Positions 34,611 to 47,634 of a stretch of 64,000 nt of DNA are shown here, piece after piece; the stretch's first letter is position 1; each line of letters starts with the position of its first letter. The stretch lies in contig CM034240.1 of assembly GCA_019916065.1 (NCBI GenBank), positions 43,039,180-43,103,179 of the forward strand, written 5' to 3'. The notes under the pieces are model-generated. The model did not search any database and was not told the origin of the DNA. It saw nothing but the letters and a program-made list of their open reading frames with translations. A program made the position numbers and the translations under genes. The DNA is from Vitellaria paradoxa (Eukaryota; Streptophyta; Magnoliopsida; Ericales; Sapotaceae).

Positions 34611-36642
34611 GTCTCCTTTGATTAGTGATTTTTATTTTAACAGGTTATTTTTATAATTTTTCATGTAAATTTATAAAATAAATTTATAGTTGAACTATTT
34701 GTAGGTCAAATTATATTGTTGTACTTTTAAGGCCACGGGCAATAATCTAATAATAAAAAATAAGCCTTATCCATTGTGACAATTTTGTAGTACAAAGTTA
34801 AAAATATATATCGTTAACAGTGTGTATGGTATGTAATTAATATGGATTAAAGAAAATAAATATATTAAGTAATTAATTAACCATTTACCCCCAATAAATT
34901 TTTGTCTATTTATCCTATTTTTAAAAAAATTAACATTAATTGTTCAATAGGAGCAAATATAAATCATTAGGTTTTTACGGAGTATACTTGACATAATTTA
35001 AAAAGGTGAAATCTTACACTAATAAGTATTTACCTAGAGATGGACATAGTTCCAACAGTCCAAAATTCGAAACCTGACATGCCCTTTTTTCTGGGCTTAA
35101 TAAAAATTTTGAGGCTTGGAATTGCAAAAATTAGCCCGATGCTAATCCGGTATGGTCCGGCTTTATTTAATTTAAACATATATATTTTTAATATTTTTAT
35201 GTATTTGGTCTGACATTTATTTAATTTTCTTATAAAAATATTTGTTTTAAATACTGAACTATTTAATTTTATAAATTTTAAAATTAATTTTACTAAACAT
35301 ATATTCTAAAAAATATTTAAAAGGCTAAAGGGGATTAAATAGGTGGGTCCTTGAAATTTGAAAATCTAATCGCGGGTTTTTTAGGTTTGTCCGACCAGCT
35401 CGATGGCTAATAAAATATTATTAATTCGGGCAAATCTGTGTCCGCTTTTTTTTTTTTTTTTAATTCTCTATCAAACATACCCTAAATAATAATTTTAATC
35501 GCAGAAAATTGACATTTTTCTGATAGTGATTGTCCCCTAACAGAGGTTTGAAGAACCTTAACTTTTGTTGTTTCAACAACCTTGCAAATTACATTTTGCC
35601 TTTCAAAGTTATGTTAGTTAAAAGGAACCAATGATTGCTTGAGTGACAAGTAAGCAATTTGCTGAAAATTTTTAAGTCCCAAAACAACGTTAGGAATGTC
35701 TTAGAATTTCAAAAAAAAAAACTGTTTAAAAAAATATTTCAAAAATATTCAACAATAGCATCTTGCTTAGGGATGAACATGGGATGAGTAGAGGACGAAT
35801 ACACCTATCTCTGTACCTGATTCTCAAACTAAAATCAATCTCCATACCTTACTTAATTCTCATTAGCGATTTATTTTTATCCCCATCCCCGACCTAAACT
35901 TAGAATGGAGATTCTGTGGAGAATCGGGTATCCAAAATGAAAAAATATAAAAATACAAAAATTCTAAAGTATGGCTTATAAGAAAATAGAATAAAATTCT
36001 AATATATATTTGAAAAATTAAAAAGAACCATATATATATTTAGAAAGCACTTATTAGATTACTATTTTCCTACTTTATTAATAAGTTCTACGGTTTGAAA
36101 TATCAATGTGCAAAGAATCTCAAATTAGAGATCCCCAGAGTGTTGAAATTAAATCATGAAATTGTCAATTCGAAAAGTGAAAAAAAGAGTTTTGATGATC
36201 AAATCAAAATTTCGGTTCTTCAGAAAATGGATATCCAGGGATATGATTGGAAAAGACTGATGAAAAAAAAAAAAACAAAAATCTCTTCACCTCCGCTTGC
36301 TCTCTTGTCGTTTTGGGGTTAAGGTAGAATCAGTCTGTGTCGACATGCCACTGTATTAATGTAAACTATAAAGTAGAACAAAACTTTAAAAATTAAAATA
36401 TATATACCGAGATACGGATAGGGGCGAGGATGGGTTGGGGAACGGGTAAGATAGGGTATATGGCGGAAACAAAATCACTACCCTACTCGATTCTCGAATT
36501 GTTTTTTTAAAAAAAAAAAAACCCCATACCCTATCCAATCATCAAAAATCTCCAAATTTCCTATCCGTTCGGGGCGGAGATCAGATAAGGTACAAACAGG
36601 TCTACCAAGATGGTCATCCCTAATCTCGCTGATGAGGTAGAT
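34611..36642. other. AT-rich spacer, no convincing gene
   Basis: The stretch includes a 17-T run at about 35446-35462 and a GC-richer patch with GGATA/GGGGCGAGGATGGG text at 36415-36620. The 75-codon frame at 36095-36322 has no recognised domain. Confidence 0.4.
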
Positions 36643-37379
36643 TGTCACGCCCTCAACTTAATTATTTAAGACGGACGGAATGGGAATGTGAAAACCAAGA
36701 TCAATAATAAAATTCAATCCAAATTCAATTTGCATTGAATTAAAGTTATCAAAAATCATTACTCATTCCCATATAAAATAGTATTTAATTTTTTTTTGTC
36801 ACCGTCCATTTATCAATAATTTAATCCACCTCAACTTCATTTCTTTTAACCACGTCCAGGGTCTACACGATTAGAACATTTACTATAACCATGTTTATAA
36901 CTATCCAAATAATAACATCATAAATATCAATATTGGACCCCGCCCTCTGGGCCACACCACTTATAATACTAACAATTAAATTTTCAATCAAGAAAACTAA
37001 CATGAATATTATCAACCATAGTTAAAACCGGACTCGGGCTGCTTCAGCCGAGTTACCTACGTATCCCACCTCGGAAATTGGGTTATCATAGTTCCTATAT
37101 TTATATCTCTTATTTCATAATCAACCAATGCTGAATCAGATAAACCATACGTCTCATCAATCAACGGCACGGTCACATTATATAACACTTCAATATCAAG
37201 GAATATAAATGCAATCTCTATAATGGGATGTGATGGAATACAATACCAATGCATATTCTCTAATCTCCATCTACCCCCAACCTTATCCTAGGACGAGTGA
37301 CGCTTAATACTATACATGGGATCACCAACCGTACCGTTACCGCTCATGGTAAGCGTATATCTTAAGATATATATATACC

Positions 37380-37860
37380 AAAATGGAAACCGTGTTACAC
37401 CCACTGGCCCTTCTGCTAGAAAACCGTGTTTGCACCCCTAGTCAGGCATCTGTTTATCTCAAGTAGGTAATCAATATAAATAGCGAGTTGGGGAACCGTG
37501 TTACATCCATTGGCCTTCTGCTAGAGAATCGTATTACTCCCCTAATCAGGCATCTGCCTATCTCAAGCAGGATAATCAATATAAATAGCGGTTAGAAAAT
37601 TGTGTTACACCCTAATCAGTTAGACTCAAGGGAATCATGTTATACCCTCCTAGCCCTTTTGTTAAGGAGCTGTGTTACACCCCTAGTGAGGCATCTGGTA
37701 TCTCAATTAGGATAATCAATATAAATAGTGGTTGGGGAATCGTAGTACACCCCATTAGTTAAGACTCAAGGGAAACCGTGTTACACCCTCCTATCCCTTC
37801 TACTAGGGAATCGTGGTTACACCATTAGTTAGGCATCTGTTTATATCAAATAGGGTCTGG
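37380..37860. repeat. Degenerate tandem repeats inside the solo LTR
   Basis: Variants of GGGAAYCGTGTTACACCC and of AGGCATCTGTTTATCTCAA with AATCAATATAAATAGCGG recur about six to eight times, with spacing from 35 to 110 bp. Confidence 0.7.
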
Positions 37861-38394
37861 TCTGCGGTGTTAGAGAAAATCTCATAATATCTCCTCTCAA
37901 ATTAATGTCCTAACTCCAAATGATAAGATCTAGTCACATATATATTGACTAGGATCATCCAGTATTTTCAAAATCTCATTTTATCATTTTTCTCAAATCA
38001 AGTATCCCATCCATATATAACCCAGTCTCGGTACATCAATAATACCACTATGGCACTCTCGGCTAATTAATAATCATAATATAAAATGGATGATGCAACC
38101 ACCAACCTGATGCACATGGTATACTCAGTCTTGCAGATAATTCTCTTTAATAATTCACAACATACACAAGCATGCTACATTCATCATCATTTGTCTCATG
38201 TAACGTAATCATGCATAATAAGTCTTTTCTACAATTATCAACATAAAACAAAACTTACTTTAAATCACAAAATTTACAATTAATCTCAAAATTTACAATT
38301 CTCTTCTAACTCTTCAATTTCTGCAACATCAATTATAATTCTCCATATTTTAGGGGCAACAATTATTACTTCATAATATCTTTAAGGAGTAAAA

Positions 38395-38545
38395 TCGTAC
38401 TTTTCTAAAACCATAGGGACCACTTTGTAATTATTTAAAACCTTTACGGTGGTCATTTTGTAAATTATGAAAACTTTGAGGCTCACTTTATAAGTATCTA
38501 AAACTTTGGGAGTCAATTTATAATTATCTAAAACTTTGGGCCTAA
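38395..38545. repeat. Short tandem repeats, about 34 bp unit
   Basis: The motif CACTTTGTAATTATTTAAAA-CTTT-GG recurs about four times with changes (38410, 38445, 38480, 38515), still inside the probable solo LTR. Confidence 0.6.
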
Positions 38546-39542
38546 GTGATATATCTCTTAAGTATTTTCCCTTACACTTTTTTTTGTTTCTTGTTCTTTC
38601 GGTGAACACTCTCTGCATTGCCAGCCTTCCAAATTGGACTGATGTATATCCAAAATAAATATATAGAAATGTCTCATCCTAAACATTTATACATCTCGTT
38701 TATGTAAAATTTATACATATCGTTTATGTACTTTCATAGTTTCAAAATGTATACCAAAGCCTCAACACAATATATATATATATATAGTATATCTATATAT
38801 ATAGATATATATATATATATAATTATATATATACATTTCTAATATATTTGCACCAAAATCAACATATAAATATCCAAAATGATTGTACAACATTTAGAAT
38901 CCAATATAGGGTTCCACTATACCCAGATTGGAAAGAAAATGAGGAAATAAAGGGATTTTAGTTTTGGCATCTAAAGCTTTTGGCAGTCGATTTCTTTTTG
39001 CCTCGAGGCAAAGATAATGCCAAACGGACACCCCTACAAACGTTCACTGCATCGAGAACTACCCAGGTCTGCCTATCCTTCCTTGTCGATTGCACACTCT
39101 CTTTGCCTTTTCTTTCATTTCTCTCTCTTCTCTCTCTCTATGCTCTCTGAAGAACCAGCGCCCAAAAAAGAAAAAACAGAAGAAAATAAAAGAAAGAAAG
39201 AAAAGAGAAAAGAATGGTTAGGTTCAGCCTAGTTTGTTCAACTAAATAACGATTCGGGATGACCCGGTCCAAAGAAAAATAAAATAAATTATCCAGTCTC
39301 ATTTTAAATATTTATTAGCAAAAATAATACATAAATGACTAAAATTAAATACCGAATACTACACAGATGCTCAATTTATGGGATTAAAAGATAGGTTTAA
39401 TTTTCGTCATTATAAAAAAAATTATTCAACGAGTTTTTGTAATAGTCCAAAAAATGCAAAATTATAAAAGATTTTCATAAAATCATTGAGGATGGATTGG
39501 TGTTGTTTTTGGTGAATACGCGTACAGATGCCATGGACATTC

Positions 39543-39797
39543 GCCTGTTTGGCACATTATTTTTTTTAAACTTTTTTATTAAAAATTATCAAAATTGTAA
39601 AATGTAATGTTTCATACGTTTAATACAACTTTATAGATTTTTCTGAAGTTAGAGAAATTTATAATTTATTATCATTTTTAATGTGTGGGATAATTTTTGA
39701 TGCGTATTGTAATATATTTTGAAAAAAATTAACAAAAATTCAAATGAAAAAAGTTACAAAATCTAAAATTATTAAAACTTTGTGTGCTAAACAGACC
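39543..39797. mobile_element. MITE, about 255 bp
   Basis: The left end GCCTGTTTGGCACATTA pairs with the right end TGTGCTAAACAGACCA (reverse complement TGGTCTGTTTAGCACA). The interior is AT-rich and non-coding. A target duplication was not clear. Confidence 0.55.
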
Positions 39798-39949
39798 ATA
39801 GCATGCATTTATTAGAGCAGAAGCATAAAAATTTGGTTCAAGTACACTCTCGAGCAAGGGCATCCATATATATTATATTATGAGTTGGTTTAACACGATA
39901 AAATGTGAATTACGAACTTACAAATTATCTCATTTTATCTTACTTTTTG

Positions 39950-40050
39950 TCACTCTGAACGCCCCCTATATCATATGATATTATATGATATCATATCATA
40001 TCATATATATATATTATAGATATGATATCATATCATATTATACATATATG
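39950..40050. repeat. TATCATATGATA palindromic AT tract
   Basis: Alternating TATCATAT/ATATGATA blocks form a self-complementary stretch immediately left of the first Helitron-like element. Confidence 0.6.
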
Positions 40051-41646
40051 TATATAAAGTAGAGGCTGGTAACACCGTTACGTCACTTAGGACCTAACTT
40101 GTATTACGGTTGTTAAACGTGACACTTAATTATAACTTTCTTACACCACGTACGATTAAATGTGCATTATGATTGTGACACGTGTATGATTACAACAGGT
40201 GTCACATAATTATAGTTATCTTAATTATCTTATAAAGAAAATTGGTATTTTACATAACTATTACTTATTCACAATTTTTAATTTTATTCAAATTAGAATA
40301 TTCATGAATATCACTTGATATTTTTATTTAATTTACACTTCTATTTATCATATAACTTCTTATTTTTTTTACATTTATTTTATTTAAAGCATACTTTTAT
40401 TTTTTTATGTTTTCTATGTTCTAGTAAATTATTATTTAAAGCATAATAAATATTATTATTGTTAATAAACAAGATAATGCAAAAAAAAATATATTTACCT
40501 TGTTAAATAAAAGTTTGATAATAAACATTATTATTATTATTAAACAAAATAATGTAAAAAAAAATAATTAACCTGTTAAATAAAGATTTTAATTTATTAA
40601 CATAAATTTATAATTATAGATTTTAATTTATTAACATAAATTTATAATTACAATTGTCTTAATTTATAATTATATGATCTAAATGAATTAGTATTGTATA
40701 TAATTACTACATATTCGCAATTTTATTAAAACGAGAATGTTCGTGAATATCACTTGATATTTTTATTGAATCGACACTTCTATCTAATTATCATATAATT
40801 TCTTTATTTTTAATTTCTTATAATTTAATAAATTATTATTTAAAAATAATAAATATAATAATAACTATTACTATTAAATAAAATAATGCAAAATATCATT
40901 AGATAAAATAAGTGGTATATCTTAAATTAAATTGTAATATTATTTATTAAAATTATATATATATTATTAAATTATTTATTAAAAAAAGCAAACAATATTA
41001 GAAATTACAAAATAAAATTAACAATGGATAAATCATTCTAATTGAAATACCACTCAAACTTTTATTGAATTTGGACTTTCAATTCAATCACAACAGTATT
41101 ATAATCGAAGCAAGATAAGACTTCAAAATGATATTCTAATCTAAATAGAATAAAACTCTCCTACATATAAAATTTATAAATAAATATAAAGTCTTTTTTC
41201 TTTTAAATTTATTGGAGACTTTTTATTACAACAATTTTCGCTTCGACTTTGCGATTTGCTAGGTACGTACTTAAATTTTAATTTTTTGAAGTTTTTATAT
41301 ATAATTGATATATATTTTGTAAGTTTTTATATGTAACTGATATATATACACACACTGTGGTAGAAATAAAAAAGACAATAATTATAAAAATTATTTAATT
41401 ATATAAATAAGTGTTATTTTTGTTCTACCTTTTTAAATTTTTTTTATTTATTAGAATGAATTTAATTGAATCGATGTTATTGATAGTATCAATATTTTAA
41501 TTTGTTTTACGTTTATTATCTGCATAAATAATAATTAATATATATTATTTTCAAATATATTTCTATAATTTAACTGTTTTAGCATATGATAGTATGCTTA
41601 ACTTAAGCATATAATATGACAAATCCGTGCATCACACCATATCACT
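40051..41646 (+). mobile_element. Helitron-like element, first copy
   Basis: The left end TATATAAAGTAGAGG matches the style of plant Helitron starts. The right end contains ATATGACAAATCCGTGCATCACACC, a decayed version of the 3' hairpin seen intact in the neighbouring copy. The first 170 bases (ACGTGACACTTAATTATAACT, CACGTGTATG and similar) match the start of the second copy. The interior is AT-rich repeat with no Rep/helicase coding, so it is non-autonomous. Confidence 0.5.
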
Positions 41647-41659
41647 TGTATATATATAC

Positions 41660-44600
41660 ATATATATAGAGTAGAGTATGGCAACGCGCTACGCCATGTA
41701 ATGCTTAACTTGTGTTATGGTTTGTGACACGTGGCACCTAATTATAACTATCATGCGCCACGTAGAACCTAATTTGAGCTACAGTTGTGACAGGTGTATG
41801 GTTATGACACGTGATACCTAATTATGGTTATCTTAATTATCGTATGAAGAAACTAGTATTTTACATAATTATTACTTATTTACAATTTTTAATTTTTTTC
41901 AAATTAGAATATTCATGGATATCACTTCATATTTTTATTTAATCTGCACATTTATTTATCATATAATTTCTTATTTTTTATTCAGGACATATTTTCATTT
42001 TTATTTTCTAATAAATTATTATTTAAAACATGATAAATATTATTATTATTATTAAACAAAAGAATGCAAAAGAAATATTTACCTGTTAAATAAAAGTTTT
42101 AATAATAAATATTATTATTATTTTTAAATAAAATAATGTAAAAAAAATAATTAGTCTGCTAATTTATAATTATAATTATCTTAATTTATAATTACATAAT
42201 CTAAATGAAATTAGTATTGTATATAATTATCATTTATTCATAATTTTATTTAAAGTAGAATGTTTGTAGATATCACTTGATATTTTTATTTAATTTACAC
42301 TTTTATTTATCATTTAAATTCTTATTTTTAATTTTTATAATATAATAAATTATTATTCAAAAATAGTAAATATTATAATTATTATTAAATAAAATAATGC
42401 AAAAAATAAGTAACCTGTTAAATAAAAATATTAATTTATTAACAGATAACATGTCCTTTATTATTTATATCATTAGACAAAATAAGTTATATTTCTTAAA
42501 TTAAACTGTAATAATTTTATTAAAATTATATATATTGTAATATTATTTATTAAAAAAACAATATTAGAAGTTAAAAAATAAAATTGGTAATGGATAAATG
42601 AAATGCTGTTCAAACTTTTATTGGATTTGGAATTTTAATTTACCCTTCTATTTGTAATGTTACTTCTTATTTTTATTTTATTTAAAACATATTTTTATTT
42701 TTTTCTATGCTTTAATAAATTATTATTTAAAACATAATAAATATTATTATTGTTATTAAATAAAATAATGCAAGAAAATATTTTCCATGATAAATAAGGG
42801 GTTTAATAATAAATATTATTATTAAACAAAATAATAATTATGACACGTGACATCTACTTACAATTATCTTAAAGAATTTTATTTATGTGATAATTTGAAA
42901 CATAATTATCTTAATTTATAATTATATAATCTAAAAGGAATTAATATTGTACATAATTATTAGTTATTCATTTTATTTAATCTATACTTTTGTTTATTAT
43001 ATAACTTTTTATTTTTTACTTTTATATATTTTATTTAATTATTATTTAAAACATAATAAATATTTTTATTATTAAAAAATAATTCAAAAAAATTATAATT
43101 AATAAATATTATTATTATTAAACAAAATAATGTAAAAAGAATACTTGGCATGTTAAATAAAGATTTTAATTTTATTAATTTCAATTTATAGTTATATAAT
43201 CTAAAAAAATTAGTATTGTATATAATTATCACTTGTTTGCAATTTTATTCAAACTAGAATGCTTATTGATTAATTTTAATAGTAATTAAATTCTATCAAT
43301 TAGATAAATCCTAATACGAGTTATTGAATTAAGAATTTTATTAATCCATATCTATTTAAATTCTACTAGATGACCATAAATAAAGAGAAGTAGGTAAAAT
43401 ATTTTTGAATAATCATATAATTTTTGTTACTATCTTAATATTATATAAAATATATGTATTAGTTGTAACATAATTGGATAATTTCAATCAATCATTTTTA
43501 AATATTTGGTATATATTGGATTAGATAATATATTTCTCTTTGAAATAAAATACGAATTCACATGAAATTTTAATGCACATGTCAAATTTAAAAAATATAT
43601 AAAATAGTATTCATGCCCAGAAAAAATTTATTAGAATTTTATTATGATGGTTTTTATTTATATTTAACATTGTTGGAAGGAGGATGTGCATGAAGCATAA
43701 TATTGTTTGTTTAATTGCTTTTGGGTCATTAAGATTGCGAATGAGTTTGTTACATTTAGTTTATTTTAGATGATATTCCTTCTATATTTAAATTATTTTT
43801 TTGTTTTTGTATTTATTTTTAACTTATTTTTTAAGTTGTTTATTAAAATATATAAGGTTTGACTTTTTTAGATTTTATTCTATTTTTTAATGTGATTGTT
43901 AATATTAGGTTTTTAAATTTTATTATATTTTTCATTACTGATAAAATTCTAATTGTTTTGTGTATCAAGTTTCAGGAAAAACTTATTCTTTACTATATTT
44001 TTTAATTTGTTCATTCAAAAATACAAGGTATGATTTTTTTAAATTTATTATAATTTTTTAATGTGATTGTTTATATAATTTTTTTTAGATTTTATTATTT
44101 TTTATTATTGTTAAAAAATAAAATTTTTGTATATTAAATTTCAATGGAAGCCTCTTTTTAAGGTTATCTTTCAATTTATTTATTTAAAAATACAAGGTAG
44201 AATTTTTTAAATTTTATTTTATTTTTTTAATGTGAAAATATTATTGTACAATAATGATAAAAATTTATCAAAACATTAAACAATTTCTTATTTCAATTTT
44301 CTTAACTCTTTCATAAGACTTAACTAAAATATTTTCTTATATTAATAAAATATTATATTTATTTTTATTAGATGATATTTCTTTATATTAAAATTATTTT
44401 GTTATTTATGTATTTATTTTTTGACTTATTTTTTAATTTGTTCATTCAAATATATAAGATCTGATTTTTTGGATTTTATTTTATTTTTTTGTCAATTTAA
44501 TTTTTATTATGAGTAAAATTAAATTTTTTTTTATTATAAGAGAAGTCCCTTATTTAACTTATTTTTCAATTTGTTCATTCAAGAATACAAAATATGATTT

Positions 44601-44906
44601 TTTTAAATTTATTCTATTTTTATTTAATTTGATTTTTAACTTAACTTTTTAGATTTTATTAAATTTTTCATTATTCTTAAAATTTTTGTATACTAAATAT
44701 TGAATACTATTTAAATTTTATCTTAATTTATAATTATTTGTTAGAATTCTATTTGTTAATAAATTAAAATCTTTATTTAATAAGTTAATTATTTTTTCTT
44801 GCATATAATTTAATAGAAATTACTTTTTTAAATATTAAACTTTTATTAGAATTAAAATAAATATATAATATGACAAATCCGTGCATTGCACGGGCTTTAT
44901 CATCAG
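41660..44906 (+). mobile_element. Helitron-like element, second copy with intact 3' hairpin
   Basis: The element begins TATATATAGAGTAGAGTATGG and, like the first copy, continues with GTGACACGTGGCACCTAATTATAACT. It ends with GACAAATCCGTGCATTGCACGGGC; the arms CCGTGCA and TGCACGG (44879-44893) form a 7-bp stem, the usual Helitron 3' signal. The terminal sequence after the hairpin is TTTATCATCAGT rather than a clean CTRR, so the exact 3' end is uncertain. The interior consists of AT-rich subrepeats of about 340 bp (41940-43200) and a second family at 43845-44640. Confidence 0.55.
41930..43260. repeat. Subrepeats of about 340 bp inside the second Helitron-like element
   Basis: Blocks reading ACACTTTTATTTATCATATAA, AATAAATTATTATTTAAAACAT and AATAATGCAAAAAA recur at about 41945, 42295, 42640 and 42975, and also in the first copy near 40325 and 40755. 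Confidence 0.55.
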
Positions 44907-45237
44907 TGTACATATATATATCAAATTTATTTTCTACACCATAAATAATTCCTATTATATTACTTTCTAAACCATAAATTCTTTTGTTATTATTTTATTT
45001 TTCAAAAGATTCAATAAAATAAAAAGAGAAACACTTTTAATGTTAAAAAAAAAAAATTATCATGCTACTTTAAATATAAGACACCACTATACATATTCCT
45101 TATTTTAAGGGGACTTATACCATATTTCAATCAAACGGAACTAAAATGGTAAATGAATTCTTACATTTAGTATGTACAAATAAAATTAAAAATAAAATGA
45201 TATGTATTGAAAAAATGAATGGACTATCGTGGGTTTA

Positions 45238-45487
45238 AGGGGTCTGTAGTGAGAGAATCCACTGCAGGGACGGCCGTGGGTTAATCAACAGTTAAAATAT
45301 AATTGTATTTTAATATGATGTGTCTTTTCATATTTTTCATTAATGATCTTCCAATCAAATTTTGTTTAACTTTTATTTTTATTTTGAATTTAATTTTATT
45401 ACATTGAATTAAGATCATTAGATTTGATGCAATTACATCCTGACCGTTGATTGATCTCCTGCAGTGAATTCTCCCACTGCAGCCTTC
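45238..45487. mobile_element. MITE with 30-bp terminal inverted repeats
   Basis: The left end GGTCTGTAGTGAGAGAATCC (continuing ACTGCAGGGA) pairs with the right end whose reverse complement is GGCTGCAGTGGGAGAATTCA (continuing CTGCAGGAGA), about 25 matches in 30. The interior is AT-rich and non-coding. Class is uncertain; long ends would fit a Mutator-like MITE. It ends about 13 bp before the next MITE. Confidence 0.65.
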
Positions 45488-45500
45488 TAGAACCTGACTA

Positions 45501-45878
45501 TGGTGCTGTTTGGAGCACAAAAAAAGTTCAAAAAATTCTAAAAAACTTCAAAAGTTTCACTTTTTTCAAACTTAAAAAACTTTTAACTCTTTTGAAAAAC
45601 TTATCAAAATCTGTTGGAACGAGTCAAAATGGTGCGTTCTAACAGATTTGATTAAATTTTTTAAAAGTTGAAGTGACATTTGTACCAAAAAGTTTTATAA
45701 AACTTTAAAAACTTTCAAGATTTTCCACTAAAATTATACCACTTGTTACTTTATATAATTTTTAATAATTTTATATCAAATCAAATACAAACATTTATCT
45801 ATCATTTCAAAATAACTTTATACACTCTAAATTAAAAAAAAATCACTTTTAATTTTTTTTTCCGGCTCCAAAGCACCC
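45501..45878. mobile_element. MITE, about 378 bp, TA-flanked
   Basis: The left end TGGTGCTGTTTGGAGCAC and the reverse complement of the right end GGGTGCTTTGGAGCCGGA match closely, and both sides are bordered by TA. The interior holds AAAAGTTCAAAAAATTC-type repeats. It belongs to the GTTTGG-ended family also seen at 7583 and 49014. Confidence 0.6.
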
Positions 45879-46119
45879 TATATATATATATATATATTAA
45901 AATTTAAATTTTGCGTAAAAGTATTTTAAAAAATAAGTGAGTCTCGTATTTTAAGTTTTCTCTCTTTTTCTTATGAATACTCGCTCTTTTCTTTTTTTTT
46001 TTTTTTAACTCTCATTTGTAGAATTAAAACCTTCTCTCCCTCCTTTTTCATCTTTCCAATTTTCCTTCAAATCAATGCACTCTTTAAACTCACCAAACGC
46101 GTCCATTCATGGGGACAGA
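45879..46119. other. Spacer with TA and T runs
   Basis: A TA run lies at 45880-45897 and a T run near 45992-46006; nothing else is recognised. Confidence 0.4.
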
Positions 46120-46139
46120 GAAAGGACAACCAGCAAAAA

Positions 46140-46180
46140 TGAAACTCCACGTCAGCCTGCTACCACACGTGGTGGTGTGC
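46140..46180. promoter_or_regulatory. G-box palindrome and ACGT elements
   Basis: CTCCACGTCAGC is followed 12 bases later by CCACACGTGGTGG, which contains a perfect G-box (CACGTG). Such ACGT cores bind plant bZIP or bHLH factors. The pair lies in a GC-richer stretch about 1.5 kb upstream of the unrecognised reading frame at 47.6 kb and near an AAAACCCTAG (telo-box-like) leader motif at 46880. The link to that gene is inference. Confidence 0.4.
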
Positions 46181-46859
46181 CTTTGGCTGCCACCGAGAAA
46201 GAATAAGTATTGGTAATGATTAATGACCGTCAGAAGTTCGGTTCAATGCTTTCGCCTGTAATCAAATCATTTCTTCTTGCAACGCATGTGTGTTTAGGGT
46301 TACACATGTAAGCTTACAGAAGAAAGAGTATCGTATCTAATATCCCTTTGACGGGGTGTAGAATGTTAAAATATTTTATAAATTTTTAAAAATTATTTTT
46401 TTTATTTTATTAAAAAAATTATTAATTTATAAATTATTTTAAATTATCTTATTTCATTTTTTATATTTTAAATATTCTATTAGTATTATAAATAAAAAAT
46501 TTAAATTTTACAAAAATTTATAAAGATAAATAGAGTTCTAAACAGTCCTACCAATTACTCTTACACCACTATGAGCACACTAATCGTAGTTAAGAATGTA
46601 TTTGGAATGTAAGAAATTAATATAAATTAATGAAAATTATAATTTTATAATAAATTAAATTTTTATGAAAATTTAAGGTGACTTATGATATTTTATTGAG
46701 CTCCATCCGACAAGCTTACTAACTTTTTAACTTTTAATTGCTTAATTTGATTACTTTTTTTTTTATTTTTAAATGTCTAAATTTATTTTTTTATATTAAT
46801 TTTTTTTAAATTATGAAGGTTCAAAATGTCAAATTAAAAAAAAAAAAAAAAACGGGGTC

Positions 46860-47634
46860 GAGAAGATACTTTCATATTAAAACCCTAGTTGTCTGTCTAC
46901 AAATATCTCTCCGCTGGCTAGTCCCTTGTCATTTTTTTTTTTTTTACGTAGTCCCTCTCACTATCGTCAGCTCGATCTTGTGCATCAAAATCAGGGAGAT
47001 TCAAAGCTTCTCGATGATGATCATCTTCAGGTTTGTTCATTTCTGTGCTGGACCCTTCATAATTTGCAGCTCTGCTTCGCCCACTGTTGGCTCTCAGTAA
47101 ATTGGGCTGAAGCTTTTGCCATTTTCTTTCTCAGCATTAATTGGTTTCAATCCAAGCGTTTCTACTTCCGCGCTGCGACTGTTCGTTTTGAGAAACATTC
47201 TTGGTCGAAGATTTTTTCGGAGAGTGTTGGAAGCCTTTCAGTTTTTTGATCGGTGGTGTGTGAATTCGAGCCTTCGAGACCGGAGTTTCAACTTTCTATA
47301 CCTCTGTAAAATGTTTCTATTCTTTTGTTTTGTTTCTGGTTATAACACTCGGAAACAGATTGACGTCGGTATGGCTATTTTATGGTAAAAGAAACTCGAC
47401 TTTCAAAGGAGATTGAAGTCAAATCATAACCAGTTGTTCTTTACTATTTTGGCGGTAGAACTCTTTGACTGATTTGATATTTGTTGACATACGCTGAGAA
47501 TTTTTTTCCCGTATGTGCATTCTCACTCCCTGTTTTGACGCAGAGTTTGGTACGAGCTGATTCAAAACTTCAACTCAGTCGAGTCATTTCATATCTGCAC
47601 GAGCCTGTTTCTGTGACTTTTTAATCCTTGAGAC
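46860..47634 (+). other. Gene-like composition upstream of the unrecognised frame
   Basis: GC content rises here relative to the flanks. The segment starts with AAACCCTAG, common in plant 5' leaders, and contains plausible splice sites (CATCTTCAG/GTTTGTTC near 47030). Open frames at 46926-47249 and 47116-47388 have no recognised domain. It could be 5' untranslated exons and introns of the region at 47.6 kb. Confidence 0.3.

Larger units (their letters stand above)
36643..39363. mobile_element. Probable solo LTR of a Gypsy-type retrotransposon, about 2.7 kb
   Basis: The stretch starts TGTCACGCCCTCAAC, a start shared by many plant Gypsy LTRs, and ends CCGAATACTACA, giving the usual TG...CA boundaries. 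The flanking pentamers are TAGAT (36638-36642) and CAGAT (39364-39368), an imperfect 5-bp target duplication. No gag or pol sequence is present in the window on either side, hence the solo-LTR reading. Inside are two sets of short tandem repeats (37380-37860 and 38395-38545) and a pyrimidine-rich tract near 39100. Open frames here (37057-37254, 38382-38618, 39017-39232) have no domains. Confidence 0.55.
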
